A stretch of DNA of 64,000 nucleotides from Pedobacter sp. Leaf176 (GTDB lineage Bacteria > Bacteroidota > Bacteroidia > Sphingobacteriales > Sphingobacteriaceae), in NCBI RefSeq assembly GCF_001424305.1, contig NZ_LMPD01000006.1, positions 389,285 to 453,284 of the forward strand, written 5' to 3'. A program made the translations under genes and the position numbers. Below are positions 34,571 to 43,335 of this stretch, piece by piece; within the stretch, counting starts at the first letter, position 1, and each line of letters begins with the position of its first letter. A model generated the notes under the pieces. That model had not been told where the DNA came from and did no database searches. It saw only the letters and a program-made list of their open reading frames with translations.

Positions 34571-35452
34571 ATGAAATTATTAGACGGTAAATACGTATCA
34601 GAAAAAGTTAAAGTTCAAATTGCTGAAGAGGCTGCAGACTTTTTGAATGAGAATGGCAGAAAACCGCATTTGGTTGCGATTTTAGTCGGTAATGATGGTG
34701 GCAGCGAAACTTACGTAGCCAGTAAGATGAAAAACTGTGAAAAAGTTGGTTTTAAATCATCCCTGTACCGATATGATAATTCAGTTACCGAAGCCGAACT
34801 GTTGGCTAAAATTGAAGAAATTAATCAAGACAACGATGTTGATGGATTAATTGTTCAGCTGCCTCTGCCAAATCACATCGACCCCGAAAAGGTTACAGAA
34901 ACCATAGATTACCGCAAAGATGTTGACGGATTTCATCCGGTAAATCTTGGAAGGATGATGCGTAACTTACCTTGCTTTATACCGGCAACACCTTATGGTA
35001 TTTTATTGATGCTACAGGAATACAATATCGATACGACCGGAATGCATTGCGTTGTGGTCGGAAGGAGTAACATTGTAGGCAGCCCGATGAGTATTTTAAT
35101 GGCTCGTAACGCAAACCCTGGTAACTGTACGGTAACGCTTACACACTCACGTACCAAAGATTTAAAAGAACAGGTTTTACAGGCGGATATCATCATCGCA
35201 GCAATCGGCAAAAAGAACTTCATTACAGCTGACATGGTTAAATCAGGTGCCATTATCATTGATGTAGGCATTAACCGCGAAACTTCTACAGAAACCAAAT
35301 CTGGCTTTAAGTTATTTGGAGATGTAGATTTTGAAAACGTGGCGCCTCAGGCTTCCTACATCACGCCTGTTCCGGGTGGTGTAGGTCTAATGACGATTGT
35401 TGGCTTATTAAAAAATACATTGGCATCAGCCAGGAAAGAAATATATTCTTAA
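34571..35452 (+). CDS. folD: Bifunctional methylenetetrahydrofolate dehydrogenase / cyclohydrolase
   Basis: 293 residues from ATG 34571. Family motifs: DVDGLIVQLPLPNHID, KDVDGFHPVN, VVGRSNIVGSP and PVPGGVGLMTI. It oxidises methylene-THF to methenyl-THF and opens that to formyl-THF, feeding purine and formyl-methionine synthesis. The upstream in-frame TTG at 34544 would fall inside the dispersed palindrome, so ATG 34571 is preferred. A terminator follows at 35503-35535. Confidence 0.96.
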   Translation: MKLLDGKYVSEKVKVQIAEEAADFLNENGRKPHLVAILVGNDGGSETYVASKMKNCEKVGFKSSLYRYDNSVTEAELLAKIEEINQDNDVDGLIVQLPLPNHIDPEKVTETIDYRKDVDGFHPVNLGRMMRNLPCFIPATPYGILLMLQEYNIDTTGMHCVVVGRSNIVGSPMSILMARNANPGNCTVTLTHSRTKDLKEQVLQADIIIAAIGKKNFITADMVKSGAIIIDVGINRETSTETKSGFKLFGDVDFENVAPQASYITPVPGGVGLMTIVGLLKNTLASARKEIYS

Positions 35453-35502
35453 TGTTGAGGGTTTAAGGACAGAAGGTCTAAGACAAAGCTCAAAACAAAA
35501 AC

Positions 35503-35535
35503 AAAAGCGGTTCATATATTGAGCTGCTTTTTTTT
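35503..35535 (+). terminator. Terminator after folD
   Basis: AAAAGCGGTTC pairs with GAGCTGCTTTT (with G-T wobbles), followed by a T run to 35535. It lies 50 bases after the folD stop and just before the VapBC-like operon. Confidence 0.75.
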
Positions 35536-35577
35536 ACGTATACTATTTTTAAATTATACGTGTATTTTGTATATTTG
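35536..35577 (+). promoter_or_regulatory. Promoter and operator candidate of the VapBC-like pair
   Basis: TATATTTG (35570-35577) is an exact -7 match, 17 bases before the antitoxin ATG. Upstream, ACGTATA (35536-35542) and TATACGT (35555-35561) form a perfect inverted repeat with a 12-base spacer across the -33 region, the place expected for an autoregulatory antitoxin operator. Confidence 0.55.
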
Positions 35578-35594
35578 TTTAAAACAACAAGACA

Positions 35595-35855
35595 ATGGAT
35601 GCTAAACTAACATTAAGCTTTAACCAAAACGTAGTTGATAGGGCAAAAAAGTACGCTGCTGAAAACAACATCAGTCTTTCTCGCCTGGTAGAGCATCTAT
35701 TAACACAGGTTACTGCTAAAGAGTACAAATCTTTAGAAGACTTTCCAATTTCGGATTGGGTGAGCATGGTTGCTGAGGGTGAAGTAGAGTATAAAAAAAC
35801 GCCAAAACCAACTCGTGAAGCTTCAAAAGACGAATTCTTCTCTTCTAAGAAATAA
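35595..35855 (+). CDS. DUF6364-family antitoxin (ribbon-helix-helix type)
   Basis: 86 residues. The N-terminus KLTLSFNQNVVDRAKKYAAE followed by ISLSRLVEHLL is the beta-strand plus two-helix pattern of ribbon-helix-helix DNA-binding antitoxins. The acidic, lysine-rich C-terminus (EVEYKKTPKPTREAS) would be the toxin-binding tail. Its stop is followed after 3 bases by the PIN-domain gene, the normal antitoxin-toxin order. Probably represses its own promoter through the inverted repeat at 35536-35561. Confidence 0.82.
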   Translation: MDAKLTLSFNQNVVDRAKKYAAENNISLSRLVEHLLTQVTAKEYKSLEDFPISDWVSMVAEGEVEYKKTPKPTREASKDEFFSSKK

Positions 35856-35858
35856 TTG

Positions 35859-36302
35859 ATGAAGATATTTTTAGATGCGAATGTTCTTGTTTCTGTATTG
35901 AATAAGGAATATCCACTTTATACCTATTCGTCTAGAATTTTAAGTTTAGCGTCGCATCCAAAATTCGAAATTTATACATCGCCACTTTGTTTGGCTATAG
36001 CTTTTTACTTTGCTGAAAAGAAACATAAATCACAATTGGCAAAACAAAAAATCGATTTGCTTTGCCAACACATTAAGATTGCTGAAAATTTATCAAAAAG
36101 TGTATTAGAAACTTTGTCGAACAAATCAATTCACGACTTTGAAGATGGCCTTGAATATTACGCTGCAAAATACGCTAAGTGCAAATGTATCATTACAGAA
36201 GATATTGAAGATTTTTATTTTTCTGAGATTGAGGTTTTGAATTGCCAGGAATTTTTTAAAAGGCATTTGGTTCAAGAGAAAGGACGAATGAACAAAGAAT
36301 AA
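35859..36302 (+). CDS. PIN-domain ribonuclease toxin (VapC-like)
   Basis: 147 residues from ATG 35859 (an in-frame TTG 3 bases earlier is not needed). PIN-domain acidic residues are visible: Asp6 in IFLDANV, the central acidic cluster in HDFEDGLEYYAA and the Asp/Glu pair in IITEDIEDF. VapC toxins cut tRNA or rRNA and are held inactive by the upstream antitoxin. Length is normal for the group. The target RNA is unknown. Confidence 0.82.
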   Translation: MKIFLDANVLVSVLNKEYPLYTYSSRILSLASHPKFEIYTSPLCLAIAFYFAEKKHKSQLAKQKIDLLCQHIKIAENLSKSVLETLSNKSIHDFEDGLEYYAAKYAKCKCIITEDIEDFYFSEIEVLNCQEFFKRHLVQEKGRMNKE

Positions 36303-36375
36303 AGATGAGCGCCGGGATGAAAATTTAAGAATAATACGCTCAAAATCCTTGTTCATTGATCCTTATTCTTTGCTC
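36290..36375. repeat. AATGAACAAAGAATAA-word inverted region
   Basis: Words of the type AACAAAGAATAA occur on the plus strand near 36290-36303 and in reverse complement near 36345-36375, with GAGCG/CGCTC inner arms at 36307-36311 and 36338-36342. This covers the end of the VapC-like gene and the gap to the Rieske gene. It resembles other simple-word intergenic repeats here. Confidence 0.45.
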
Positions 36376-36377
36376 TT

Positions 36378-36713
36378 TCAGCTCCAAAGCTTAGTCCACC
36401 AACTTTCTTCGAAGCCAATATACAAGCCATCTTGCCTTAACTCAGTAGGATAAATATTAATACAGTCTCCTTGCCCTTCCGCTCCTCTTCCTGTTTCCAA
36501 ATTATACGCATAACGATGAATCGGACAAATTAAATGACCATTTTTACACCAGCCGCCGGAAAAATGACCGCCGGCGTGTGGGCAATGAGACTGAGTAACT
36601 ATAATTTTATTTTCATTGTTCACGATACAAAGCTGTTTACCGTTTATCTCAATGGTTTTAATTGAATCAACTGGTGGAATCTGAACTTTGTTTAATGCCT
36701 TTAACCACTTCAT
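36378..36713 (-). CDS. Rieske [2Fe-2S] domain protein
   Basis: 111-residue single-domain ferredoxin. The two cluster-binding boxes are SHCPHAGG (Cys-x-His) and CPIHRYAYN (Cys-x-x-His), 19-20 residues apart. No membrane anchor, so a soluble electron-transfer protein of the nitrite-reductase-small-subunit or dioxygenase-ferredoxin type. Its partner enzyme is not adjacent. It diverges from queE, but no function is shared. Confidence 0.88.
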   Translation of the reverse strand: MKWLKALNKVQIPPVDSIKTIEINGKQLCIVNNENKIIVTQSHCPHAGGHFSGGWCKNGHLICPIHRYAYNLETGRGAEGQGDCINIYPTELRQDGLYIGFEESWWTKLWS

Positions 36714-36800
36714 GTAGCTAAAATAAGTATTTTAAATATCAGTGTTATTTCATCTTTGTACTAATTTTTGAAATGGGACTGCTACACCATTTTTTTTTAG

Positions 36801-36808
36801 GATATTTG
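36801..36808 (+). promoter_or_regulatory. -7-like box of queE
   Basis: GATATTTG differs from TAnnTTTG at the first base only; it ends 11 bases before the queE ATG. Weak evidence. Confidence 0.3.
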
Positions 36809-36819
36809 CATCCTCAAAA

Positions 36820-37443
36820 ATGAAACAAGACATACCAGAAGACGGCACATTACTTCCTTTAATGGAAGAGTTCTACACAATACAGGGCGAGGGATTTAAT
36901 ACAGGCAAAGCAGCTTATTTCATTCGTCTGGGCGGTTGTGATGTGGGTTGCCATTGGTGCGATGTTAAGGAAAGCTGGGATGCTGAAATGCATCCACTTA
37001 CGACAGCTGATGTTATAGTTGAAAATGCAGATAAGTTTCCAGGAAAAGCGGTAGTAATTACCGGTGGTGAGCCATTGATTTACAATCTTGGTTATTTAAC
37101 CAATAGGCTTAAAGAAAGAGGAATTTTGACTTTTATTGAAACTTCTGGTGCTTACCCACTTTCTGGAAACTGGGATTGGATTTGTTTATCTCCAAAGAAA
37201 TTTAAAGCACCACGACCAGATATAACTCCTTTTGCCAATGAGCTTAAAGTTATAGTTTTTAATAAGAGTGACTTCAAATGGGCAGAAGAATATGCTGCAA
37301 TGGTATCTCCAACCTGTAAATTATATCTACAGCCAGAATGGTCAAAATCCAAGGAAATTACGCCCATGATTATCGAATATGTTATGGCAAATCCAAAATG
37401 GGAAATATCGCTGCAAACGCACAAATTTTTAAATATTCCTTAA
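36820..37443 (+). CDS. queE: 7-carboxy-7-deazaguanine synthase
   Basis: 207-residue radical-SAM enzyme of queuosine synthesis. The cluster-binding motif CDVGCHWC gives the CxxxCxxC pattern near residues 34-41, preceded by FYTIQGEGFNTGKAAYFIRLGG. It converts 6-carboxytetrahydropterin to CDG. Other queuosine genes (queC, queD, queF) are not in this window. Short compared with E. coli QueE but typical for Bacteroidetes. Confidence 0.93.
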   Translation: MKQDIPEDGTLLPLMEEFYTIQGEGFNTGKAAYFIRLGGCDVGCHWCDVKESWDAEMHPLTTADVIVENADKFPGKAVVITGGEPLIYNLGYLTNRLKERGILTFIETSGAYPLSGNWDWICLSPKKFKAPRPDITPFANELKVIVFNKSDFKWAEEYAAMVSPTCKLYLQPEWSKSKEITPMIIEYVMANPKWEISLQTHKFLNIP

Positions 37444-37454
37444 ATAGTTTACAT

Positions 37455-37462
37455 TAGCTTTG
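37455..37462 (+). promoter_or_regulatory. -7 box of the TPR/PD40/OmpA gene
   Basis: TAGCTTTG, exact TAnnTTTG, ends 19 bases before ATG 37482. The -33 side has only TTTTTAA, so partial support. Confidence 0.4.
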
Positions 37463-37481
37463 ATCACCAAATGCTAATGTA

Positions 37482-39368
37482 ATGAAATATTGGTTTCTCT
37501 TCTTCTTCAGTATATCCGGTGTCTTTTGTTGTGCTCAAGGTACTTCAAGCAGAAAGGCGCAAGCGTTTTTCGAAAAAGCGGCCCCTTATATCGAAAAATT
37601 GGATTATGCATCTGCAGAACAGGCTTTGAATAGTGCTATTGAGGTCGATCCTTTATTTCAAAATGCCCATATTTTATTGGCTGGCATCTACAAGGCTCAA
37701 AAAAAGTATTCCGATTCGAGATCGGCCTATCGCAAAGCGATTTCCATTACCAAAAATGTAGCACCTGAAGCTATATATAATTTAGCGGAAATGGAATTTG
37801 CCACACAAGAGTATGATAAGGCAAAACAACATTTTAACCAATTTTTAGCTTTAGATAATATATCGAAGTGGGCAAAACTTGCAAAAAAATATTTAACTGA
37901 TTGCGATTTTGCTGCACTAGCGATAAGAACGCCTGTAAAATATGCACCTATAAACATGGGTAAGGGCATAAATTCTTCAGATTCTGAATATTTCCCTACA
38001 TTAACGGCTGATGGAGAAAGCCTAATTTTTACGCGTCAGGTAAATAAAAATGAGGATTTCTGGACTTCACAGTTCAAAAACAATTCATGGAATGTAGCCA
38101 CACCGTTATCAACAAAGATTAACACAACAAGGTATAACGAAGGTGCTCAAACCATTTCACCGGATGGCAAATACTTGTTTTTCACAGGTTGTAATCGTAA
38201 CGATGGATTAGGTCGTTGTGATATTTATGTTTCACATCGTGAAGGAGAAGATTGGGGCGAGCCTTACAATGTAGGCAAGCCGGTTAACTCGGATTATTGG
38301 GAATCGCAGCCGGCTATAAGTCCGGACGGTAGAACGTTGTATTTCATCAGCAATCGTCCTGGCGGTTTGGGTGGATACGATATTTGGAAAAGCACGATAA
38401 CCGATGATTCAAAATGGGGACCTGCGATTAATCTTGGGCCTGAAATAAATACCCCTTATGATGAAAATACACCATTTCTTCATGCGGATGGAAAAACCTT
38501 ATATTTCTCCTCTGATGGTTGGCCTGGTTTTGGTCACAAAGATATTTACTACAGCAGAATGGACGATACCGGGAAGTTTCAAAAACCAATAAATCTGGGT
38601 TTTCCCATAAATTCTTTTGCTGATGAAAGTGGCTTAATCGTTAGCGCTGATGGAAATTCGGGGATGTTTTTTTCGAATTTGAAAGATGGTTTCGGAGGAC
38701 AAGACATTTATACTTTTGGGATTCCCGAAGCTGCTAAACCTTTAAAAGTATCGTATGTAAAAGGTATTGTAAGAGATAAAGACAGCAAGAAGACAATTGA
38801 AAGCAATATCCAAGTGATAGATTTAAAATCAAACAAAACTGTTTTTGATGATTATACCGACCCCGAAACAGGCCAATTTTTGGCGGTAATGCCAATTGGA
38901 GGCAATTACCTTTTTAATGTTAGTGCCGATGGTTATTTGTTTTACTCAGAAAACTTTGAACTTAAAACTGGCAATATTGACAAGCCCTATAATATAGAAG
39001 TCTATATCGAAAAAATTAAGCAAGGTGGAAATGTCACTTTGAGAAATATCTTTTTCGATACCAACAAATATAATTTATTGCCTGCATCAATCAAAGAATT
39101 GGATTTGTTAATCGATTTCTTAAACCAAAACGCCAATGTAAATATCCAAATTCAAGGTCATACCGACAATGTTGGCGATGCAAAGCTGAACGAAAAGCTA
39201 TCACTAAACCGCGCAAATGCCGTTTACGAGTATCTATTGAAAAAAAATATTGAAGGTAAGCGACTTACATTCATGGGATTTGGAGCAACCAAACCAATTG
39301 CGGATAACAAAACTGAAGCCGGCCGAAAAAATAACCGCAGAACGTCGTTTGTAATCACTAAAATTTGA
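37482..39368 (+). CDS. TPR / WD40-like / OmpA-family cell-envelope protein (PorE-like)
   Basis: 628 residues: a signal sequence with a possible lipobox (SGVFC, Cys16), TPR repeats (about 25-135), PD40/WD40-like beta-propeller repeats with repeated PTLTADGESL/SPDGKYL-type strands (about 150-410), a carboxypeptidase-regulatory-like domain (about 425-505) and a C-terminal OmpA domain (about 515-628, with GHTDNVGDAKLN and GRKNNRR). This domain order matches PorE of the type IX secretion system, which binds peptidoglycan. Several paralogues usually occur per genome, so the T9SS role is not certain. Confidence 0.85.
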   Translation: MKYWFLFFFSISGVFCCAQGTSSRKAQAFFEKAAPYIEKLDYASAEQALNSAIEVDPLFQNAHILLAGIYKAQKKYSDSRSAYRKAISITKNVAPEAIYNLAEMEFATQEYDKAKQHFNQFLALDNISKWAKLAKKYLTDCDFAALAIRTPVKYAPINMGKGINSSDSEYFPTLTADGESLIFTRQVNKNEDFWTSQFKNNSWNVATPLSTKINTTRYNEGAQTISPDGKYLFFTGCNRNDGLGRCDIYVSHREGEDWGEPYNVGKPVNSDYWESQPAISPDGRTLYFISNRPGGLGGYDIWKSTITDDSKWGPAINLGPEINTPYDENTPFLHADGKTLYFSSDGWPGFGHKDIYYSRMDDTGKFQKPINLGFPINSFADESGLIVSADGNSGMFFSNLKDGFGGQDIYTFGIPEAAKPLKVSYVKGIVRDKDSKKTIESNIQVIDLKSNKTVFDDYTDPETGQFLAVMPIGGNYLFNVSADGYLFYSENFELKTGNIDKPYNIEVYIEKIKQGGNVTLRNIFFDTNKYNLLPASIKELDLLIDFLNQNANVNIQIQGHTDNVGDAKLNEKLSLNRANAVYEYLLKKNIEGKRLTFMGFGATKPIADNKTEAGRKNNRRTSFVITKI

Positions 39369-39425
39369 TATAACGATTTTTTTTATCGCCCTCAACTCTT
39401 CACTATTGGGAAGAAACAAATAAAC

Positions 39426-40142
39426 CTAAAACTTCTTTCCTTTTAAAACTCTGATTTCAGAACCCTCAGCAAGCATTACCGAATCTGGTGTCGCATGATT
39501 TAAAAATGCGAAATCGCTACCATAGTTAACTCCAAAGTCTACCTCAATTCTATGATTCTTAACTGGATAAACCTGCCAACGTGGATGCTCGACACCATAT
39601 TCTGATGTTCTACCTGGCCCAATTTTAGTATAACCCCAATAGTGTTCGGTAATAAATTCTTCCTCACTGCCCAGGGCAATTTCCTCAGCTTTTGATGATG
39701 CAGTTACAGAAAATCTATGCCAGTTTTTGTTCTTCCAGAGATAGTCTACTTCGAGTTGATGCTCCTGCTCAATCCAAACATGTTTCATCGGTAATGTTTG
39801 GTAGTTCTCTTTATAAATCTTGTTGGCAACGAAAGTTATCGCAGGCAGGGGAACAATTTCCTTTATGAAAACAACACCTCGTTTCCATTCTTCCCCATCC
39901 TTATATTTTACGTAAAACCTTAAATTAACTTCTTCAAAATTTGTATGATACGGAATGTTAAATCCCCGCAATTTTACATCGACAAACATAAAACCAACCA
40001 GGCTTACATAATACTTACCTTTCCAATCGTCCAATTCGGTGTGAGGTGGTAGATACTTGTTGAGAATATCAGCATCGACCGAATATTGGGCTAAAGCGAG
40101 TTTTCTCCATTCGGCTGTGAGAAATACTTTTGATGTTGCCAA
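39426..40142 (-). CDS. DUF2071 family protein (YqjF-like)
   Basis: 238 residues with the DUF2071 pattern: an N-terminal WRKLALAQYSVD block, PPHTELDDWKGKYYVSLVGFMF, and EEVNLRFYVKY. The fold is related to acetoacetate decarboxylase, but no reaction is assigned. The start codon is TTG at 40142, 2 bases after the stop of kdsA on the same strand, so the two are co-transcribed. No signal peptide. Confidence 0.85.
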   Translation of the reverse strand: MATSKVFLTAEWRKLALAQYSVDADILNKYLPPHTELDDWKGKYYVSLVGFMFVDVKLRGFNIPYHTNFEEVNLRFYVKYKDGEEWKRGVVFIKEIVPLPAITFVANKIYKENYQTLPMKHVWIEQEHQLEVDYLWKNKNWHRFSVTASSKAEEIALGSEEEFITEHYWGYTKIGPGRTSEYGVEHPRWQVYPVKNHRIEVDFGVNYGSDFAFLNHATPDSVMLAEGSEIRVLKGKKF

Positions 40143-40144
40143 GA

Positions 40145-40957
40145 TTACAAAATTGCTTGTCTGATGCGAATTAATTTCCTCAAAGTTTCTTCTAACAAAT
40201 CCAGATGCAACATGTTAGCACCATCAGATTTTGCATTTGCAGGGTCAGGATGGGTTTCAATGAATAAACCATCAGCACCGACTGCAATTGCGGCTTTTGC
40301 AATAGTCGAAATCAATTCGGGTTTACCCCCGGTTATACCGCTGCTTTGATTGGGCTGCTGTAAGGAATGTGTACAATCCATAACGACCGGAACACCAAAA
40401 CCCTGCATTTCAGGTAAGCCGCGGTAATCAACAATTAAATCTTGATAACCGAATGTGTTTCCCCTATCCGTCAGAATTACTTTATTATTACCAACTTCTT
40501 TAATTTTCTCTACTGCAAATTTCATCGAACCAGCAGATAAAAACTGTCCTTTTTTTACGTTAACCACCTTACCTGTTTCTGCAGCGGCTATCAATAAATC
40601 AGTTTGGCGACAAAGAAAAGCAGGGATCTGCAAAACATCCACATAAGCAGCTGCCATTGCAGCCTCACCGCTTTCGTGAATGTCAGTAACCGTTGGCACA
40701 CCAAATTCGCGACTAATCCGTTCTAAAATCCGTAGTGCTTTTTCATCACCAATACCAGTAAAAGAAGTGCCTTTGCTCCTATTGGCCTTACGGTAAGACC
40801 CCTTGAAAATATATGGAATGTGTAGTTTATCAGTAATTGTGATGATCTTCTCGGCGATTCGCATGGCGATATCCTCCCCCTCAATTGCGCAGGGACCTGC
40901 CATCAAAAAGAAATTGCCAGAGTCGGTATTTTTGATTTTATCTAAATAATTAAGCAT
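40145..40957 (-). CDS. kdsA: 3-deoxy-8-phosphooctulonate synthase
   Basis: 270-residue Kdo-8-phosphate synthase, condensing arabinose-5-phosphate with phosphoenolpyruvate. Family blocks: MAGPCAIEGE near residue 19, KGSYRKANRSKGTSF, TDIHE, LTDRGNTFGY and ETHPDPANAKSDG. It makes the Kdo precursor of lipopolysaccharide. The arabinose-5-phosphate isomerase that supplies its substrate lies 2.4 kb away at 43336 across recQ. Confidence 0.97.
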   Translation of the reverse strand: MLNYLDKIKNTDSGNFFLMAGPCAIEGEDIAMRIAEKIITITDKLHIPYIFKGSYRKANRSKGTSFTGIGDEKALRILERISREFGVPTVTDIHESGEAAMAAAYVDVLQIPAFLCRQTDLLIAAAETGKVVNVKKGQFLSAGSMKFAVEKIKEVGNNKVILTDRGNTFGYQDLIVDYRGLPEMQGFGVPVVMDCTHSLQQPNQSSGITGGKPELISTIAKAAIAVGADGLFIETHPDPANAKSDGANMLHLDLLEETLRKLIRIRQAIL

Positions 40958-41054
40958 GTGTATTTATAAGGGTAAATAGACAACGGTAATGGTGGGCATT
41001 AATACGAGCGTCAAACTACATATTCCATCCAATTTACCATCTTTACATCAGATC

Positions 41055-43244
41055 CTAGTTACCTAGTTCTGACATGAATTTAATTCGCATTAATTGAATC
41101 TCCTCTCGGGTGTAATCCGTTTCGCCAAGCTCATTGAGTGCATCGTCAATCGAATCGCTTTCAGCCGCTCTAAAGTAATCGAAAACTTCATCTTGTCTAT
41201 CATCATCAATCACTTCATCGATGAAATAATTTAAATTTAGTTTTGTACCAGAGTTCACAATCGATTCTACCTCTTTCAAAATCTCTTCATAAGTAATTCC
41301 TTTTGAGTCTGCAATATCTTCTAATCCAATTTGTCTGTCGATATTTTGAATGATGGAAACTTTCATCTGCGATTTATTGGCCTGGGTTTTAATAATCAAA
41401 TCAATTGGTCGCTCAATGTCGTTGTCCTCTACATATTTTTTAATCAGCTCAATAAACGGTGTGCCAAATTTCATCGCCTTGCCCGAACCTACACCTGAAA
41501 TCTGGCGAAGTTCTTCTATCGTAATCGGATAATGCGTACACATTTCTTCCAAAGACGGATCCTGAAATACTACAAACGGTGGAACGCTTTTTTGCTTGGC
41601 GATTTTTTTGCGTAAATCCTTTAGCAACTGCAATAAATGCATATCTAAAGCACCAGTCCCATGCTTTGCGTCGTCATCATCTTCTTCTACGCCATCCCCA
41701 ATCGGTTCGTTTAATATAAATTTCAGACTATATGGATTGACAATAAAATCCTTACCCTGCTTTGTTAATTTGAGTAAACCATAATTGTCAACATCCTTAA
41801 AAAGATAATTATTTAACACAGCCTGACGGATAACGGATTTCCAAAGCAATTCGCCCTCTTCTTTACCGATTCCAAATTCTAGAACTTTGCTGTGTTCGTA
41901 TGCAATGGTCTGGGCTGTTTCTAAACCAAGAAAAACATTCAATAAGTGGGCATCATCAAACTTTTCTCCTGTTTTCTCAATAAACTTCAACAAAGTTGAC
42001 AATTGCGCTTCAGCATCAAATTGCTTTTTAGGTTTCTTACAATTATCACACATACAATTGCAGCCCGTCTCATTGAAGTTTTCACCAAAATAGTGTAGAA
42101 TTTGCTTACGCCTGCAAACGCCCGATTCTGCATAGTCAATGACTTCTTTTAATATTTGGGTACCAATTTCGCGTTCTGAAACTGGTTTATCTTTCATAAA
42201 TTTGGCAAGCTTATCTACATCTTTTTGTGAATAAAAGGCGATACACACGCCTTCTCCCCCATCTCTTCCGGCCCTGCCAGTTTCCTGATAGTAACCTTCC
42301 ATGCTTTTCGGTACATCATGATGAATAACAAAACGCACATCTGGCTTATCGATGCCCATCCCGAACGCTATTGTGGCAACAATAACCTCAGCATCTTCCA
42401 TCAAAAATTTATCCTGTGTTTCGGCCCTGATCTTAGGTTCTAAACCGGCATGATAAGGCAAAGCACTAATGCCATTCAGGTTTAACGCTTCTGCAACCTC
42501 TTCTACCTTTTTACGGCTGAGGCAATATATGATTCCTGATTTACCGGGGTTCGATTTGATGTATTTTATGATTTCTTTTATGATTTCCCTTTTTGGTCTA
42601 ATCTCATAAAATAGATTCGGCCTGTTAAACGAAGATTTAAATAGTGTCGCTTCAGTCATACCGAGGTTCTTCATAATATCCTGTTGAACCTTTGGCGTAG
42701 CAGTAGCCGTCAATGCGATAATAGGAATATTGTCCCCCAATCCAGCAATAACCTGCTTTATCTTGCGATATTCTGGCCTGAAATCATGACCCCATTCAGA
42801 TATACAATGTGCCTCGTCAACAGCAACAAAAGAAATTTTTATAAGATTTAGAAAATCAATATTATCTTGTTTTGTCAGGGATTCGGGCGCAACGTATAAT
42901 AATTTGGTCTGCCCGCTTAAAAGATCAGATTTAACCTGGGTAATTTCAGATTTGTTGAGCGATGAATTAAGAAAATGAGCAATGCTGTCATTTCCACCAA
43001 ACGCTCTTAACTGGTCAACCTGGTTTTTCATCAGCGCAATTAACGGTGAAATAACAATTGATGTTCCTTCACTCATTAATGCCGGTAATTGATAGCAAAT
43101 AGACTTCCCTCCGCCTGTTGGCATGATAACGAATGTGTTATTGCCTTCTAAAATATTTGTAATGATCGACTCCTGATCACCTTTGAAATTATCAAACCCG
43201 AAAAAATTTTGCAGGTTATCAAATAACGACTTTTTCACGTCCAT
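41055..43244 (-). CDS. recQ: ATP-dependent DNA helicase RecQ
   Basis: 729 residues from ATG 43244 (an upstream in-frame TTG at 43283 is not needed). Walker A is MPTGGGKS; the DEAH box is VDEAHCISEWGHDFRPEY; the RQC zinc site has four cysteines around CNCMCDNC; a C-terminal HRDC domain follows (about 540-620). A further ~100-residue acidic tail is longer than E. coli RecQ, as is common in Bacteroidetes. 3'-to-5' helicase in recombination and fork repair. Sits between kdsA and kdsD. Confidence 0.95.
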   Translation of the reverse strand: MDVKKSLFDNLQNFFGFDNFKGDQESIITNILEGNNTFVIMPTGGGKSICYQLPALMSEGTSIVISPLIALMKNQVDQLRAFGGNDSIAHFLNSSLNKSEITQVKSDLLSGQTKLLYVAPESLTKQDNIDFLNLIKISFVAVDEAHCISEWGHDFRPEYRKIKQVIAGLGDNIPIIALTATATPKVQQDIMKNLGMTEATLFKSSFNRPNLFYEIRPKREIIKEIIKYIKSNPGKSGIIYCLSRKKVEEVAEALNLNGISALPYHAGLEPKIRAETQDKFLMEDAEVIVATIAFGMGIDKPDVRFVIHHDVPKSMEGYYQETGRAGRDGGEGVCIAFYSQKDVDKLAKFMKDKPVSEREIGTQILKEVIDYAESGVCRRKQILHYFGENFNETGCNCMCDNCKKPKKQFDAEAQLSTLLKFIEKTGEKFDDAHLLNVFLGLETAQTIAYEHSKVLEFGIGKEEGELLWKSVIRQAVLNNYLFKDVDNYGLLKLTKQGKDFIVNPYSLKFILNEPIGDGVEEDDDDAKHGTGALDMHLLQLLKDLRKKIAKQKSVPPFVVFQDPSLEEMCTHYPITIEELRQISGVGSGKAMKFGTPFIELIKKYVEDNDIERPIDLIIKTQANKSQMKVSIIQNIDRQIGLEDIADSKGITYEEILKEVESIVNSGTKLNLNYFIDEVIDDDRQDEVFDYFRAAESDSIDDALNELGETDYTREEIQLMRIKFMSELGN

Positions 43245-43335
43245 TTTGTGTAATAAAATATGCGATGCTATTTTTCTATCCAAAATAACATAATTTTACA
43301 ACAAATTCAAGTATTAACAAACAATTTTTTTCTCT

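Noticed and set aside
43245..43283. TTG start of recQ 13 codons upstream
   Set aside because: The extra residues are not family-like, and ATG 43244 gives the standard RecQ N-terminus.
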